NCBI GenBank assembly: GCA_037389465.1
Contig: JAZARR010000156.1
Coordinates: 36,062-100,061, forward strand
Direction of reading: 5' to 3'
Source: Baylisascaris procyonis
Taxonomy: Eukaryota; Nematoda; Chromadorea; Rhabditida; Ascarididae
DNA length: 64,000 nucleotides
Shown piece by piece: positions 38,201 through 53,200 of the stretch; the stretch's first letter is position 1; each line of letters begins with the position of its first letter. The notes beneath the pieces were generated by a model. It searched no databases. It saw only the letters and a program-made list of their open reading frames with translations, and was not told where the DNA came from. The translations under genes and the position numbers were made by a program.

Positions 38201-41200
38201 AAATTGGAAATTTAGCAAAAGTTTATCTTCACCCGCAAAAATTTCCCTTTTTGAGAGTGCGATATCACCGCATTGCATCTGAATTGTGAATAATGCAAAA
38301 CACAGTGCCAAAAACCATCTGAACTGATCCTATAAAACCGATATTTTTTAACGGATGGTTTATAGGCTATATGTTTTGTGCTTAAAGATGCTCCATCTAT
38401 ATTCCCTATCCTTGATTGCTCCAGAATCGAGCATAATGGAAGGAGAGCTCGTTAATGATTACATCTCCTTCCACCCCCTCCTCCCCCCCCCCACCCCACC
38501 CGCTCACCGTATGAAAGACTCTTGCATAAGACATATAGCCGAATCAAATGTTTTGCACATCAATAGCTTCTCTACGATTGCACACTCCCCTTAAAGAACT
38601 ATGGATAAACAACAGCGTGAAGAAACAAAAGTATTGAATTCGAAAGGAATAATAATGAATACCTCGCATGATGATTGCACAATGCCGATGACATTCGAAA
38701 CAACACAACGATAGGTGCCTGAATCATTCGCATTAGCGTTATGACAAACGAGTCGGTAGATTCCCGCATCTTGTGTTTGTATCTCGAAACGACCAGATCC
38801 ACTGCAACATAACGCTTCTAATAGCGCCGGAGAAACCTCAACCTTTATTGGCAGCTTCCATTTGCAAGCAATGGATATTTTCCTTTAAAGTCAGCTATCC
38901 AGAACGACATTTAAGGATTGTTTTATCTTTAAACGAAGATCCCATATAAATATTGGTGAACAAATGACAAGGAAACCTGAGTGAGAGTGCGGTTCACGCC
39001 TACCCCCTTGCCACATATGAAATCTACCCTTGAAATGCTTGTGAAGCATATTTATTAGCCGTATACACATACTAAACAAATGAAAAAGCATGTCAAAGGG
39101 ACGCTGCTAGCACTTCTGAATTACAATCCATTTGTCTAACTGCTTATCCATCCAAAAACGCTTTTCTATCAACTCGATAGGTTGTATAAATCTCTTGTCA
39201 AAAATCATTTCTATACGCCTTTGCAAATTTGTCTCGCAAAAGCACGTCGTTTCCATGCATGCCCACATATTTGATTTTCTGTCCGTCTGTCCAACGGTTC
39301 CAGACTGGAACCACTGAAAGTGCGGTTTCTATTTACCATACGTTGACATCCTGCATCATCCACGCTGAGCCATCCCTTCAAACGATTCGAAAGTGAAAAA
39401 TTTTTGCACCGATTGAATCTGCATATTACTCTGATGCGGTCGCCAGGTGAAGCTAGCGAACATATACATATACATAGATACATAGATACATACACACATG
39501 CACAGACACATCACATACACACATACAGCAGACATTATGCTTATATAATGCACGTTTGCAAGTGTAATTATGTAAAACGAAAACCTTTATAAACGCCATG
39601 ATCGTCTACGGTGATAAAAAATACATAAATGAAAAAAAAATCTCGTTCTTTTGCATTTACGCGTTGCTTCATATCGTAGGATTTGAAAATTCATTGTTTG
39701 AAATGATGAGCAAATTTTACATAATTGTTTGTCTTGTGCAAGTTCTCGGAAACAGGCTGTGACTGATTTTATAAGTGATTCTCTGATGAATGTCCTTTGA
39801 TGAATGATTTCAAAATATCGATAAATTTTCTACTATTAACATCTGAACCTTATGAAGAGCAATTCGAAAATGCAGAAACAGGATGAGGTACTAATTTTCG
39901 CAAATTAAACAAAACGTATCTTAAAACTAATAACCTGTTGAATGCGGGTGAATGACGCTCAAATGGACGAACTTGCTTCATTACAATAAAAAATCTGAAT
40001 AAGCAAGGATTTGACGCATGAAAACGCATACTTATTATGTAGTCACGATGTACCAACGACAATTACAGTTAACGATGAAAACTTACACGATTCGTTCGTC
40101 ATCTTTGAACCACGCGGCTTGCCCTTTAGGATTGGCTGCCACTCTACAAGCGAGAATGAACTGCTGTCCGGCACAAGCGCTCTCGTTGACCAAGTGTTTT
40201 AACATCTCAGGTGCACCAACCGATTCTTTCTTCATCACAGTTACTTCCTCAAGTTCCTCTACGACCTAAATAATGAAATATTTGCTTGCAGACTCGCGAA
40301 TTTCAACCAAGATAGAATAACGAATAGCACTCAACAAACATATGTCAACAATAAGACAGTATTTTTTATACAACGCATCAAGTTTCAACCAAAGAACAAA
40401 ACTGGATGTGACTGCAAATGAAATTTCTGGTTGCCCCAATGGACTGATCAATGCGGAGAGGGATACTATGCGTTTGCGTTTCTCTCCGAGTGTCGGAAAA
40501 TACGCTTCGAGCAAAGCTTCTATTATAATCTTTTCGTATGAATTGCGATCAATGAAGCAAATTCGATACAGGACTCGGATTTGACATGAACCACGATCGG
40601 GAATGAAGGAACTCCCAAATTAGAGATTAGTCCTGTCTGAGCAGTTACCGAACGCACTTGCTTCCCGTGGAATTATACTTACAGAGACTATAAAGAATTT
40701 TTCCACTCGCTCCACATATGATAATAATATAAAACAGTGACGCTTAGGTCAGCTTTATATGCATATCGCCAATAAATGCAGCGAAAATATATAGCGTCCA
40801 ACGGGACTAAAACCATGACCTTTCACTTTCTACAAAGGTTCGAATGCAACCTAGCAATATACCACCTTCAGTTCCTCCACAGCCCACGTGAATGTTTTAC
40901 AGTGCGATAAGCGCGACCATCAGATTAAAGCAACGGTTCCTTATCGAAACATATTCCCTTTACTAAAGTTTTCATCACTTCAGAGTGAGTGAAAACTTGA
41001 ATTTTTGCACCTCGAATTCCGAGGTATGGTGACTTCATTGAAACAAGCAAGGACTAATTACTTGATCACGACGAATCTTTTCATCTGATAAAGATTTGAA
41101 TACCTACTCTATAATTAAAAGAACTGAATGATACCTTCTTCTTAGATGAAACTTTTACAGTGGTCTCTTCGACGGCATGACCCGCCTCGTTTTCAATATG

Positions 41201-44200
41201 GCACGAATAAACCCCGTCGTGAACTCCAGCTTTGCACTTCGATACCACCAATGTTGAGTCGCCACCTCCCTCACCGAACGTAACCGCCACATTGTTAGCT
41301 TCGATGATTTCTGTACCGTTGTGATACCACTTAACACTTGGTTCGGGTCTGCCCTCATAAATGGCGTGAATCTCAAAAGCTTCTGATTCGTCAACGAACA
41401 TCACGGGTTCGAAGGTCGTCTTGAAGAGCGGCTTGCTACCCGCTGCAAGCGTTTTGATCGGTGAAGACATCGTTGAATATTCGCCATAATCGACCTAAAA
41501 ATAGGAAAACGTTACTTGAATCTTAGAGAACATAAAGATTCCACCTGCCTGACAAACAAGCAATTCGATGACCTATCAGTGAACGGTTCTCAACACGCCG
41601 CTGTGATGTCCTATGAACAACGGGAATGCAAACTGATTTATAAGGTGTTCTCTGTAATAAAATATCCAATACCATAAATTGAGGATGGCTGCCTTTTTTG
41701 GATCATTTCATGTAGTTACTGCACTATGACAAAGATCGATGGACGGATATACGTCTCGGTGCTTAAGAATAATATGCATTAAGAGGATAGAAACACAACA
41801 AATAAAGAAAATAACCTTATTTCTAGCTGTCACTCTGTACAGATATTCGGTATTTGGTTGCAAATTGCGAACGCTATATTCAGTTGTTGGACTGAGACCA
41901 ACTTCCGTCCATTCTCGCTCATCCGGTCTGTAAATGAACCAATTTGAGAAATCAGGCTCTAACCCCGGCGTTTACAGTGAACAGCTTAATGCAGAAAAAC
42001 TATGGCCTTAGAAATTGGAAAATTTGACAGAGGAGTCGTCAAAGAAAAATAAAACAGCAACAAAATTTCCGCTGCTTGTCGATGCAAGTCTATCTGCCCC
42101 AGAAAGAGTCGAATATACGGGCCAAATACTCTTTTTGCGATTTGAAGGAATTTGAACTCTCTGATGAATATTTCAATGAATAATATAGTAACATGAGGTT
42201 CAAAAACGAAACCAACTGATAATTTCGCACAGTAACAGATTGTGTTGCAGGAAAAGAAATGTGAAAAACTTTTGAGCAGCAACAGACCTTCGTTGTTCGA
42301 TTTTGTATTCATCAACCGAGGCTCCTCCATCATCAGCTGGTTTGCCCCAGCGTAGAGTGAGTGTTCGCACCAATCTGCGTGCAGATTGGTTCCCCGGCTG
42401 GAGCACTTGGAGCGGAAATCTTCTTCTTCGATGGTTTCGCTGCGATCTCCTTTCTAGAAGCATACGGATGTATACATCAAAGACAACTTTGTTCAAGCCA
42501 GATTTTTCGTCAATTTACTAATAAGTAAGGCATATTTGAGAAGCCAACTGCACAATTTTCCTTAAGGCAAGAAGTGGGCTAAGAGAGCGTAAACGGCTCA
42601 TAACTTTCGAACAATCAAAATAAAATAATCACTCTTGCAAAAACTTAACTTTTTGACCAACATGAGTGAAATTCAACGTCAGCTAAAGAACAGCTGGTGA
42701 AATTAAATCTGCCAGGAGAGGATTGGGGATTTATATGTATTAAACGACTCGAGAAATATATCCTTTGCAATGTATACATTTACATAAACAAACTCCGGAT
42801 ACCTTCATCACAAACAGAATGCAGCTATCGCATCCCTGCTATGTATTAGATCTTTAAATAAAGCATGCCAAAGTCATGAATTGAATTTGGACAAATCTGC
42901 TGAAAAGGATGCTGCTCAAGTTGGAAGTCATAAATTATTGATCGGTTATTTTCAAAGTCTATGCTTTGGCACCATACGCCGAAATTCATTACCTTTTGTC
43001 GGCGACGCTAACTTTCACACTCATTTCAGCCTTTCCTTCCTCATTTTCAGCGATCACTTTGTAGATGCCTTCATCTTTAGCGGTAACGTTTGCAATTACC
43101 ATTTGATGGCTTATACCATCTTTCTTTATTGTCGCATGCCGTTCGGTTATTTCTTTACCGTCTTTTAACCATTTCACTGCAATTAAAAATGCATTTAAAT
43201 CCAAATAAAAGTTACATAGGTGACACTCAATTTTATTTAAGTATGATACCTGCATCTGAGGCGTGTCGTTACAGAAACCATCTTATAGAAAAGACTCATT
43301 CTCCGTGTCTATCCCTGGACAAGGGTCTACTAGTACGAAGTAGCTACTCGAAATGTTAGGGGAACGGAAGATGGCATAGCAGTCGCTAAGTGATGCTGTA
43401 TGCTTTTGAGCTACTATAAAATTTGCGAAAGATAGAGACGTGCACGTCATATTTGGAATACAGTCGCACTGGCTACCGAGGAAAATCTGGTAATTGTACC
43501 GAACTCGTTTCCATCAATTCTTCACCAAGTTCCTAATAAAACTAAGATTCCCTATTTCAGATAAATTTGTCTTTGCACAACCTTCGAAAGATATAAATGC
43601 ATATAAGTCACCACTTATACCTTGTGGCTCCGGTTGACCGTTGATGTCGCAGACAATGCATAAAACGCAATCCTTTTCCACTGTCATCTCAGCGTTGGGT
43701 TCGACAACAAAGTGAGGCGGAGCGGTAGTCGAAGATGTTAAATCTAAAAGAAATGGTTAGATACGTTTAAGCATAGAATGCTTCAATTTTTAAATCAAAG
43801 CCCAGAAAGGGCTCGTAGATAAGAGAATGAACACATGAATGAGTCTTGAATGAGTAATAAAAACTTTCAGTCAAGGAATTCGTGCACAAACTGCAGGTTT
43901 TTTCAATAATACGCCGACAAATGAGCACAGCAAAACTGAGTTTAAACGAGTGGACTCTGTCAAAGGATAGGTCCCAAAAAATATTATTGGAGGCAGTTGA
44001 GTTAATCGGTTAGAGCGTTTACCTTGAAAAGGGTTGCTAACTTCGGAAAAATTCGTGCATTTGGCGCAGAATTTAAAAAGCAACATGCAATTTAAAGCTT
44101 TAAACAAATTCGTCAAGCCATCAAAGCAGCAAAGGTGACTTTGACAGACTAGCCTCTGGTAGCAAGCGATACTTCTGCATTTGAGTGCGCATCACCGTAT

Positions 44201-47200
44201 ATATTGTGCGCGACTGCCGTGTAGGTACCAGTGGTTTCGGGAGTGACCTCAAGTATCTCAAGTGCACAGACGTTGTCGTCAAATGCTCTTGCACGGGTGC
44301 TCTTATCCTGATGGATGGCACGACCGTTGAAGAGCCATTGCACATCAGGTCGTGGGTTGCCGTGAACCTGAGCAAATCACATAAATTCATGCAACTCAAT
44401 GAAAGTCACTCTACAGCGCTACCTAATTTAACGTTGTAAAAAGAATGTACAACTAGTGTATTTCATATCAGCGTACTTTAATCGCTCATTTTGATCGATT
44501 TGAAGCAGCGACATATCAGAAAGAATTGATCCTCTTTCGTATACATTTTTTTGCTCACTTTTTTCCCACAGAGTCGGAAGGTCGAGACCAATAATCAAGG
44601 CGACACAGACATCGTTAGGAAATTATTCACGAGCTCATCTCAAAGGATGATGCCCACTGCCGCATTGAATAACAAATGGTCATAAAAAGAGACGTGCATA
44701 CCTGGCATGTAAGTGTCACTGAATCGCCCACATTCTTCACTTTCACACTCTCCAACTTCCTTACAAACTTCGGCATATTTGGAACACGATCTTCGGCTCC
44801 CAATTCAGCTAAAAATTGCTTAAGGTTACTGGTTTCCTCAACTGAGAAAACACGGCTGAACATTTACAAGGTGACTTATCTATGGTGCAGGTGAGTAAGC
44901 GCAGCACAAATTCATGGAACAGCATTTCCACACTAAAACTTTGCGTACAGTTGCAGTCTTTTTGCATAGATCTCGGGAAAAACAATGCAATATTGTTTGA
45001 AAGCAATACTTCGAAAGACGACATTAAAAAACTCTGGAGCAAAAGAAATCTTGATTCTAGTGTAATAATGATTCCGATGGCCGAATGTCAAGCACGTGGC
45101 GGTAAGCCAGTTTGAAATTTGGGGGGGGGGTTGGTTGGATAGGCCGGCACGAATTATCAGTGTCATTACTGACATTTTTTCCTCAAGCACATCTCCTATC
45201 CAGCAGTACCGATTTCAGTCACATCAACAATCCCTCACATCGTTATCGCAGGGAAATGAGCACATTTCCCACTATTCTACATTCTTTTAATCGCTGAGTG
45301 CTTACGTTGAACGATGACAGTGCATCGAGTTTCGACGGTTCCAAGTTTGTTGGAAGCACGGCAAAGATACTGTCCTTGATGCTCCTCATATGCTTCATAG
45401 ATCTTCAAGAATGCAACGCGACCGTCGAAGTAGGTTCTAAGAGTACGGCTTTCAGCGACCAATTTCCCATTCAGATACCACTCGACAAACGGTTTCGGAT
45501 TGCCGTCAACTTCCACTTCTAACAGCTCGCGATTCCCTATAACAGTTCTGTTCAGTATGAAGTAGATGCTGATCATTCCCATGATGAAGCAACGACGAGG
45601 CTCAAATTAACATCAAAAGAGGGGAAGAGCGCCCCAAAAAAGCTAGTATTAAATCTTTGATCCGGCTGAACCAAGAAATTTCATAAACACCCAACAAATG
45701 GTGATAAAAACATGCACAGTCAGCCAGTTACACTTAATCCCAACCTGTGCTTCATAACAACTTAAAAAGGATGTTTTCACGACCTAACCGGCTGCAAAAT
45801 GCAACCTCACGGGTTAGAGAAATCGACAAATTTTAGATCTTTTAAAAATTCGTCATCCATTCCAACATTAATCAATGAATCTGAAGGTTGGTAAAGAGGC
45901 GAATTGTTAGTTTAGGCCAATAATGCGAAAAATAGCGACCCTAAGTTCAACACTTTCAAATTATAGAAGCAGAAGCATACGCAGAGACACGAGATTCGGC
46001 TTATCCAATATTTCTAGACGCCATTTCAAAACGCAAGTACCCAGAAGGATTCAATAGCTTATTTGCCAACCACTATCTTATGGCAACAAATCAAGAAACG
46101 AGGAAAATGTTAGAACTTTGAGTAGCACTTTTTCTCAATATGGATATCGTTTTCATAGCATCACCTTCAAAAACGGTTGCATCATTGAGTGGCCTTGTTA
46201 TCACTGGTGGTCTGAGTTCTTCTTGGACAGCTGTAACAGAAGGCGAACGGCTGTGAGTGGCAGATTTTGTTGGCGAACGGCGACTTTCATCCGTACCTAG
46301 AAAATTCACCAATGAAATCAAAAATTTTCCTTTACTGTCAAAATTGAAAATGACATTCCAGGAGACCATTTCTTGGTTGTAAATCAAGATAGCAATGCAC
46401 TAATTCAGGAGCGAGTGGTGGACAGACTTCAAAAATCATTAAATCTATGCCTTTGCTATTATTCATTCTAGGGGAACGGGAGATATTCAACATTAATCAA
46501 AACTCAGACTTTTATGAGATGAAGGACGTACCGATAATTTTAACGATGCAATGTGTGAAGTCCTTTCCAGAGGGATTGACCGCTTCGCATGAATATTCTC
46601 CAGCATCTTCAGTCACAACGTTCATTATGTTCAATCTTGACACTCCTGAAATTTAGCAATACCCTGATATCGTGCGATTAGACAGAGTTGTGCATCTGAA
46701 CTGCTGCGTGCGAGACCTATTTCAATAACCCCCCTCAAGATCCATCTCTTCTCAGGTCTCGTCCCTCCCCATCTCCCCTACCATTTCACTACTTCAGTGC
46801 CGCATAGTGCAGCCACAAGGACTAAGAGTGCCGAAAAGCGATCATCAGAACTGCATTCAAGATCATAGGTAGGCATCACTTGACGATGTGTCATTTAAAA
46901 GCTTTGAATTGGATATACATGTATACCTTTTCTATCGGTATATTGTAGCATCCTGTTTTCGAGAAGCAACTTCAAGCCATCCTTGTACCAGGTAAGTGTG
47001 GGAGCCGGCGTTCCGACAACTCTGCATTCAAGGACCATTTCAGATCCTTCGATTGCCGTAACGTCCATCAGTTGTTCTTTAAACGCCGGTTTAATGCTCG
47101 ATGATTCGAACGCTGCAAAGAGCTCTCTCTGATTTTCATATTTCTCTATCGAATTCCCATAATTTGGTTCTTCACTAATATGTGAGGGACATCGCTTTAA

Positions 47201-50200
47201 ACCATAAGTGCTAAAACGATTCGTATTTTTGCTAGATCCTGAGGTTTAAAAAGCAAAACTAAAAAAAAAAAAAACTGAAATACCGCATGTGAAACAAATT
47301 GGGACCAAAATAAATACATTATTATAGATTACTTTTAATTGCTCTAATTCATTACATTCTGCGGTTCTCTGCTGTTTAAAAGCTATACATTAGATCTTGT
47401 ACCACTAAATAATTACTGTACTATACTGAAAACTACCAAAGCTTTCGACTCCTTCCAATTCTGTTTGACTCTGAAGTGGAACATATTTGTTCTAAGAAAG
47501 AAGGAAGGAAGAAAATGCACTGCTTCGTTCTCCCTGCTACATATTAATTATTCAGTTACTTCAGTCAATGACTCCATTTTTATAAGTCACAACCCTTCGG
47601 ATGGTTGTACATTGCAGCGCCCTAGAAAATATTTTTTATATATGATCCTTTCACATAACTTCCTTCCTTCCCCACATCAGAAGAAAGACATAAAGATGGC
47701 TATTTACGAATGTTCCAGGGATGCGAGGGTGATTCGGCTGCAGCAAACCTAAACGGCGCCTGCGGGATAACCCAAGGATGCAATAAATAAACTGTTTACG
47801 AACAACATGAGCGTTACACTTAAAACACTCTATCAGTTCACCGAAGTGCCATGCGATGTGTACGTGGCTATCTTTTTATCCCATTTTATCTCTCAAAATC
47901 ACACCATGGGTAAAATTTAGGAAATTTCTTCACCAGTGATACTCACTCAGGAACTACGGTATTTTCAATAAAAAAGAAATGAAAAGTAGTGGGACTCCAG
48001 CTTTTGCGCTAACTCCCACTAGAAGACCGACGTAACACCGAAAGCGCGCTGATGCACAGGGAAGATCCCACCGATATAAAAAAAAAAGAATGCAAGTATT
48101 TGAAAGAAAGAGACAGTTCTAAAGTATATCTCTTTCTATGCATTAATTCATTCTCTGCTTTGTATCCATTCCAGAAAATCCGCGCTAAAATCAGTGTTCT
48201 CCCTCTTATGTCTCAACCGAACAATACATGAAACAGTTAATCAACGAGCATAACATGTTACGACGATGAATTCTTCGAATGCAGTTTACATGACCATTGC
48301 AGAATTCTAATTTTCTGAAATGATCATTTTCGACGTCACAGGAATCGCTACTACTTTATATCTGACACTGAAATTCTTATAATTTCAGTAGCAAATGAAG
48401 CACGCCAATAGTTTTTTAACACTTCAACAATAGTGATCAAAATACTTACGTTCAATTTGAACTGTGCTGGAGGACTTCGCAGAACCATGACAATTTTCTG
48501 CACAACATGTGTAAACACCCGCATCCTTCAGTGTTGTCGTGGGAAGTGTGAGTGTGCAAACGCCATTCTCAGACTGAAAATTCATAGTGAATTATCCCTC
48601 AACACCATAGAAAGGAGTTAACATCAATGAAGCTATTAGCAGCAACACGAAAAGCGAATCAGAGGTGAAAGTTTCTATGAAAAGGAGACAAATGGAAGCA
48701 CTTTCTGAATATTTTGCTGATTCGCAATAAGTCATTCCAATTAGCTTGTTTGCAACTACACAATAAGAATAGGTATTTCTTTCGCTACCTTGATATCGCA
48801 GTCGTCACGTGTGATCGATTTGCCATCTTTAGACCAAACTATTGTCGGACTTGGTGTTCCTGAAAATGTAAACGTATGGCTATTAATAAGCTAAACAACC
48901 GTTTACATAGGCTAAGGAAGAATCGTGAACTTCAGCTGCATTTCTTTTGAACGATAAGTGGATCACCAATTTCAGTATTCAGATAGCAATAATAAAATTC
49001 GCACAACAGAAATCTTACGGTTATAGCAGTTATTGAGATGGACAAATTAAAGAAACGCCTACCTGTCACTGCGCATACAAGTGTCAGTTCGAATCCTTCA
49101 GGAATGTCGCGGTTTGTCAATGGCATTCGAAAATGAGGTGCTTTGCTTTCATCTACCTCTCGCGCAGATGGCATTTCCGACTCTTCAAAATTGTTACGTT
49201 AAACTATCAGTAATATATTTCATTAGACTAGATAGCAAACAAAACAACCATCACAAAGCATCACTTAACATAAAAGCTTTTTTGAATCGGATGAAAGTCG
49301 ACGAATGTCAGTTTACAACTTCGTTAACTGCCTAAATTAATTACGCAAATATTGGGCAAGAATAGAGACACATATTCTTAAGAACTGAATTCATTTATTC
49401 TTTTGCTTCACACTGAATTTTGCATCACTAAAATAACTTTGCAACACTTGGGCAAGATTTTGGAAAAACGCAATCACCATCCCCAGCAAAATAGCCAAAA
49501 ATTTAACAAATTTACAACACAGGATAACATCTGCCATTTTGTGGTAGACTGAATAGCCACCCTACTTCTTGCTTTAAAAAATTTAACTAACCTTCAACTA
49601 GAACGCTGCAAACAGATTCGGCCAATCCAGCAACGTTCTTCGCAACGCAGCGATATTTTCCGCTGTCTTCCGCATAGGCATTTACGATTGTAAGCGCATA
49701 CTTTTGTTGCTGAAAACGACAAAACCTTGATATTTCACTTTCTAAAGACCTGAAGCAGCAGCAGTGATTACTCAGGATAGCATCTGTGGTACCATTTTAC
49801 TCCCTGTGTATTCCACCTTCAGCATCCAGTTCTTCAAAAAGAATTTCTCTTATATTGCATCACTAACATTAGAAATAAACAGAAAAATGTCATTGCGTAC
49901 TTACGACCATAATCCTCCGTTTCTCATCAAGATATAACCTGAAACTTCTACCCGATATTCATAGCATGGCATCAACCAAAGCTGACAACTGTTACGCGGT
50001 TGTAAATTCGTTCCTATTCAGAAAGCTCGTTCCCGTTTACATTGTTCACACAGTTTTCTTTTTTGCAGTATACAAAAGACGACACGAAAGAAGGAAGTTT
50101 TTTATTATTGCCCGTAATTAAATCATATTCCCAACTGTAATGATTATGGGCCATAATAAATATTAGCTTTACAATTATAATTCGAACAATGCTCGACATT

Positions 50201-53200
50201 CGTTTGTTTCCCACAGAATGAAACTTTTCATCTGATGAGTTTTCAAACTTGTGAAAGTATATATGATAACAGAAATCGTTTAGAGCGGTATAAGCGAGAA
50301 GGAAACTATGAACTTACTCTATCGTCGTAGAATAATTTATAGCGATCACATTCGTATAATTCTTCATCCCCGTGATACCAAATGATTTCTGGTGTTGGCT
50401 TAGCCATAACCTTCGTTTCCAATTTCAGCATTTGCTTCTCTTGGCAACTTACGTCCTCCAACGATTTCTAGAAAACAACGTCAATTATGGCTTGTTCAAT
50501 AAACACTCTAAATAGAAGGTGGGAAGTATTTGGGAACGGAAATCAGGAGGAGAACGGAGCTGGGGCGAAGAGATGAGCGTTCTTACTGCTCTTGAGATCC
50601 TATTCGTTGTGGAAGCATGTGAATAAAAAAAACAGATTTTTGGAAAAGATTTGCAGCAATGACAAATAGTGATGCATAAAGCCCAGTAAGTGCAGAAGTC
50701 ATTAAATACAATAGTTCAAATATCTTCATTATATGTCACTGTAGGGAAGCCCTCCCTATGCGTTCATTAAAAAAGATGCCTGTTCCCGTTAGAATTCGAT
50801 TAAGCCTAATTGAAAGAAGTTGTATGCAACTAACTTCATTTACAGGCAATTTCGAAAGCCTGTAGTGATAGCTCAACATGGAGAAAAGCAAAATGCACAA
50901 ACCACAAATTCGGGAGCAGTCATATCCTTGGGTACTTCTACTGTTAATTTACAACTGCTCTCGCAACGGCCAAACGCATTTTTGCCAACCACTTTCCAAA
51001 TAGCGTCGTCAACTGCCTCACAGCACAGAATTTCCAATTCATATCGACCTTAAAGTTCACAGATCACCATCCCATACAAGGTACAACTTTGGCATTCCCT
51101 GATCGCCTCCTTTCTCCACAACAACCGTTCAAACACACCGTGTTAACGGCTTAGTTAACTACTTCGGCTCAGCAACCAGCTTGCTCACCAGGTAACTCAA
51201 CTGTCGAACTGATGGCCACAATTTTTCTTCTTTTATATCAAAAAGCTCAGAAGAATTCTTAGTTAGCTGAACAAGCGATTAGTTCAATAATGAACTGGCA
51301 AGGTCTCGGAAAATCTATTTTCAGGTATCAAACATTCGAAGGAAAAAAGGATAAGCAAATGCATATATTCGTTTTCAGTATAAGTATGCTAATATTACTG
51401 AACTCAGCTGGCAAGCTGGCTCAAGTTGTATCACTGCAGTCACTGAATTAGCTCAGTGAATGCAGTGATCGAGTAATTAATTAACTGTACGAAGGATAAG
51501 AGACATGAAAACAGATACCCTTGTCTTGTTTGAAAGCGTATTTCGGATTGTTGATATCAACGGGAAGCGAATCGCGGAACCACTCCACTTCAGGTTCAGG
51601 CGTAGTTGTGTTCGTCACAGTCAAGATGGCCGGGTTACCCAATATCACACACTGATCGACAAGTTTGTAATGGAAATTCGGTGGGCTGCCAATAGTTTCT
51701 TGTGGTTCACTTTCCTCCTTTTTGCCCCTCTTTTTCGTCCCCTATAAGAAAAGTTATACCGTGTTGAAGGAAAGAGGAATGTTATGACATGCAAAAATCT
51801 AAGACGTGGTTGTCGCATGCAAACTCGAATGGAACCACAGATTTATAGTGAAAGGCCAAATCAATGCAGCGATTTCTTCGACGAGTTGAACTTATCTACG
51901 TACTGAAGTGATCGTATTGTTGACCCGCCATTAAGACACCCTCCACAAAAAGTCTTCGGTCAAGAAAATCTTCTGGTCAGCAAAAATATCCTCGCCATAT
52001 AGTTTTGCTGACTGATTATTCAAGAAAAGTCCGACAAAAGCCACATTAGATTCTACAATTTTAGTTCCAGTAAAAGAGCTCACAAAGAAATCGGTTAACT
52101 GAATGCCTCTCAACAGTTGGGTAGTTATCTTTCAAATTTCGCAGCCACCATTAACGCTGAATCCGCTGCTAGCTTCTTAACTGTCTTAGCCCTCTCCTTC
52201 GAACATGTTCAATTCTTAAAACCAGTGAAAAATGTTAATGCGGAGCTTGAACTTGATTAATTAAATGAACAGAAAAACATTTCATGTTTTTCCTCATACC
52301 CTATCACTGACCCTCTTGGAAGATTTATTGGACAGCCGATGCTCATAGTACGATTAAATTACTGATCACTGAATGAACTGTCATCCGTTGATGCATTGTT
52401 TTGACTTATGCGTGCAAAGTCTTCACTTATTACAAGTACCTTAATTTGAACATTTCAATTCCAGCCAATAGGTTAGTGGTTTTACGATCAAAAGAAGCTG
52501 AACAGAGTCATAACCAAGAGCCATACCTCAACGACGATCTTCGCTTTACATTCTACTGATCCGAGCTCATTTGTGGCACGCATCAAATAGACGCCAGCAT
52601 CTGATTTCTCAACGTTCCTCACTCCCAGCTCCACCTTTCCGTCAGTGCATTTTGCAGTGTATTTCTGCGGGGCTGCGTTCAGTTCTTTATCATCTTTGAA
52701 CCTGAATTTATAGCCAATCGTAATCAATTACGATTAGAAAAAGTTCAACAACAGCTTCGAACCGTAACTTCGCAATGCACTTTCAGGATCGGCCCCGAGA
52801 CTCCTGCTTCCCGCTAACGGCTACAAATCGCTAACCTATATAAAATTTATTTCTAGAAAGTCTGAAATTTCTATAAAGGCTACAAAAAATTTTTCTTATT
52901 TTTCCATATGAGAGCTCGTTACATATGCCGCCACATTGCTTAACTTTTTGTAGACTATTATTAGATGAGCACAGAATTACTTATTTATTCTCTATAGAAA
53001 TCTACATCATGCAAGAATCTTTTTAGTGTCATCGAAAATAGATGTGCATAAGTGATTAAGAAACCATTTTATTTTTGGCGTTGGTGAACCGTCCACTTCA
53101 CACGAAAGTGTCGCAATTAAGTCACCCACATTCGCTACGATATCCTCCAAACGACTGCGTATTGTTGGCGCATAGTCAGTGTCTTAAAAAAAAGTTTTTT

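Noticed and set aside
40830..40860. tRNA B-box-like string GGTTCGAATGC
   Set aside because: No A-box at the right distance and no acceptor stem.
49906..49939. Exon-like segment with good splice sites between the two halves of Ig 3
   Set aside because: It is 34 bp, would shift the frame, and the flanking exons already join exactly in phase 0 across the Ig fold.
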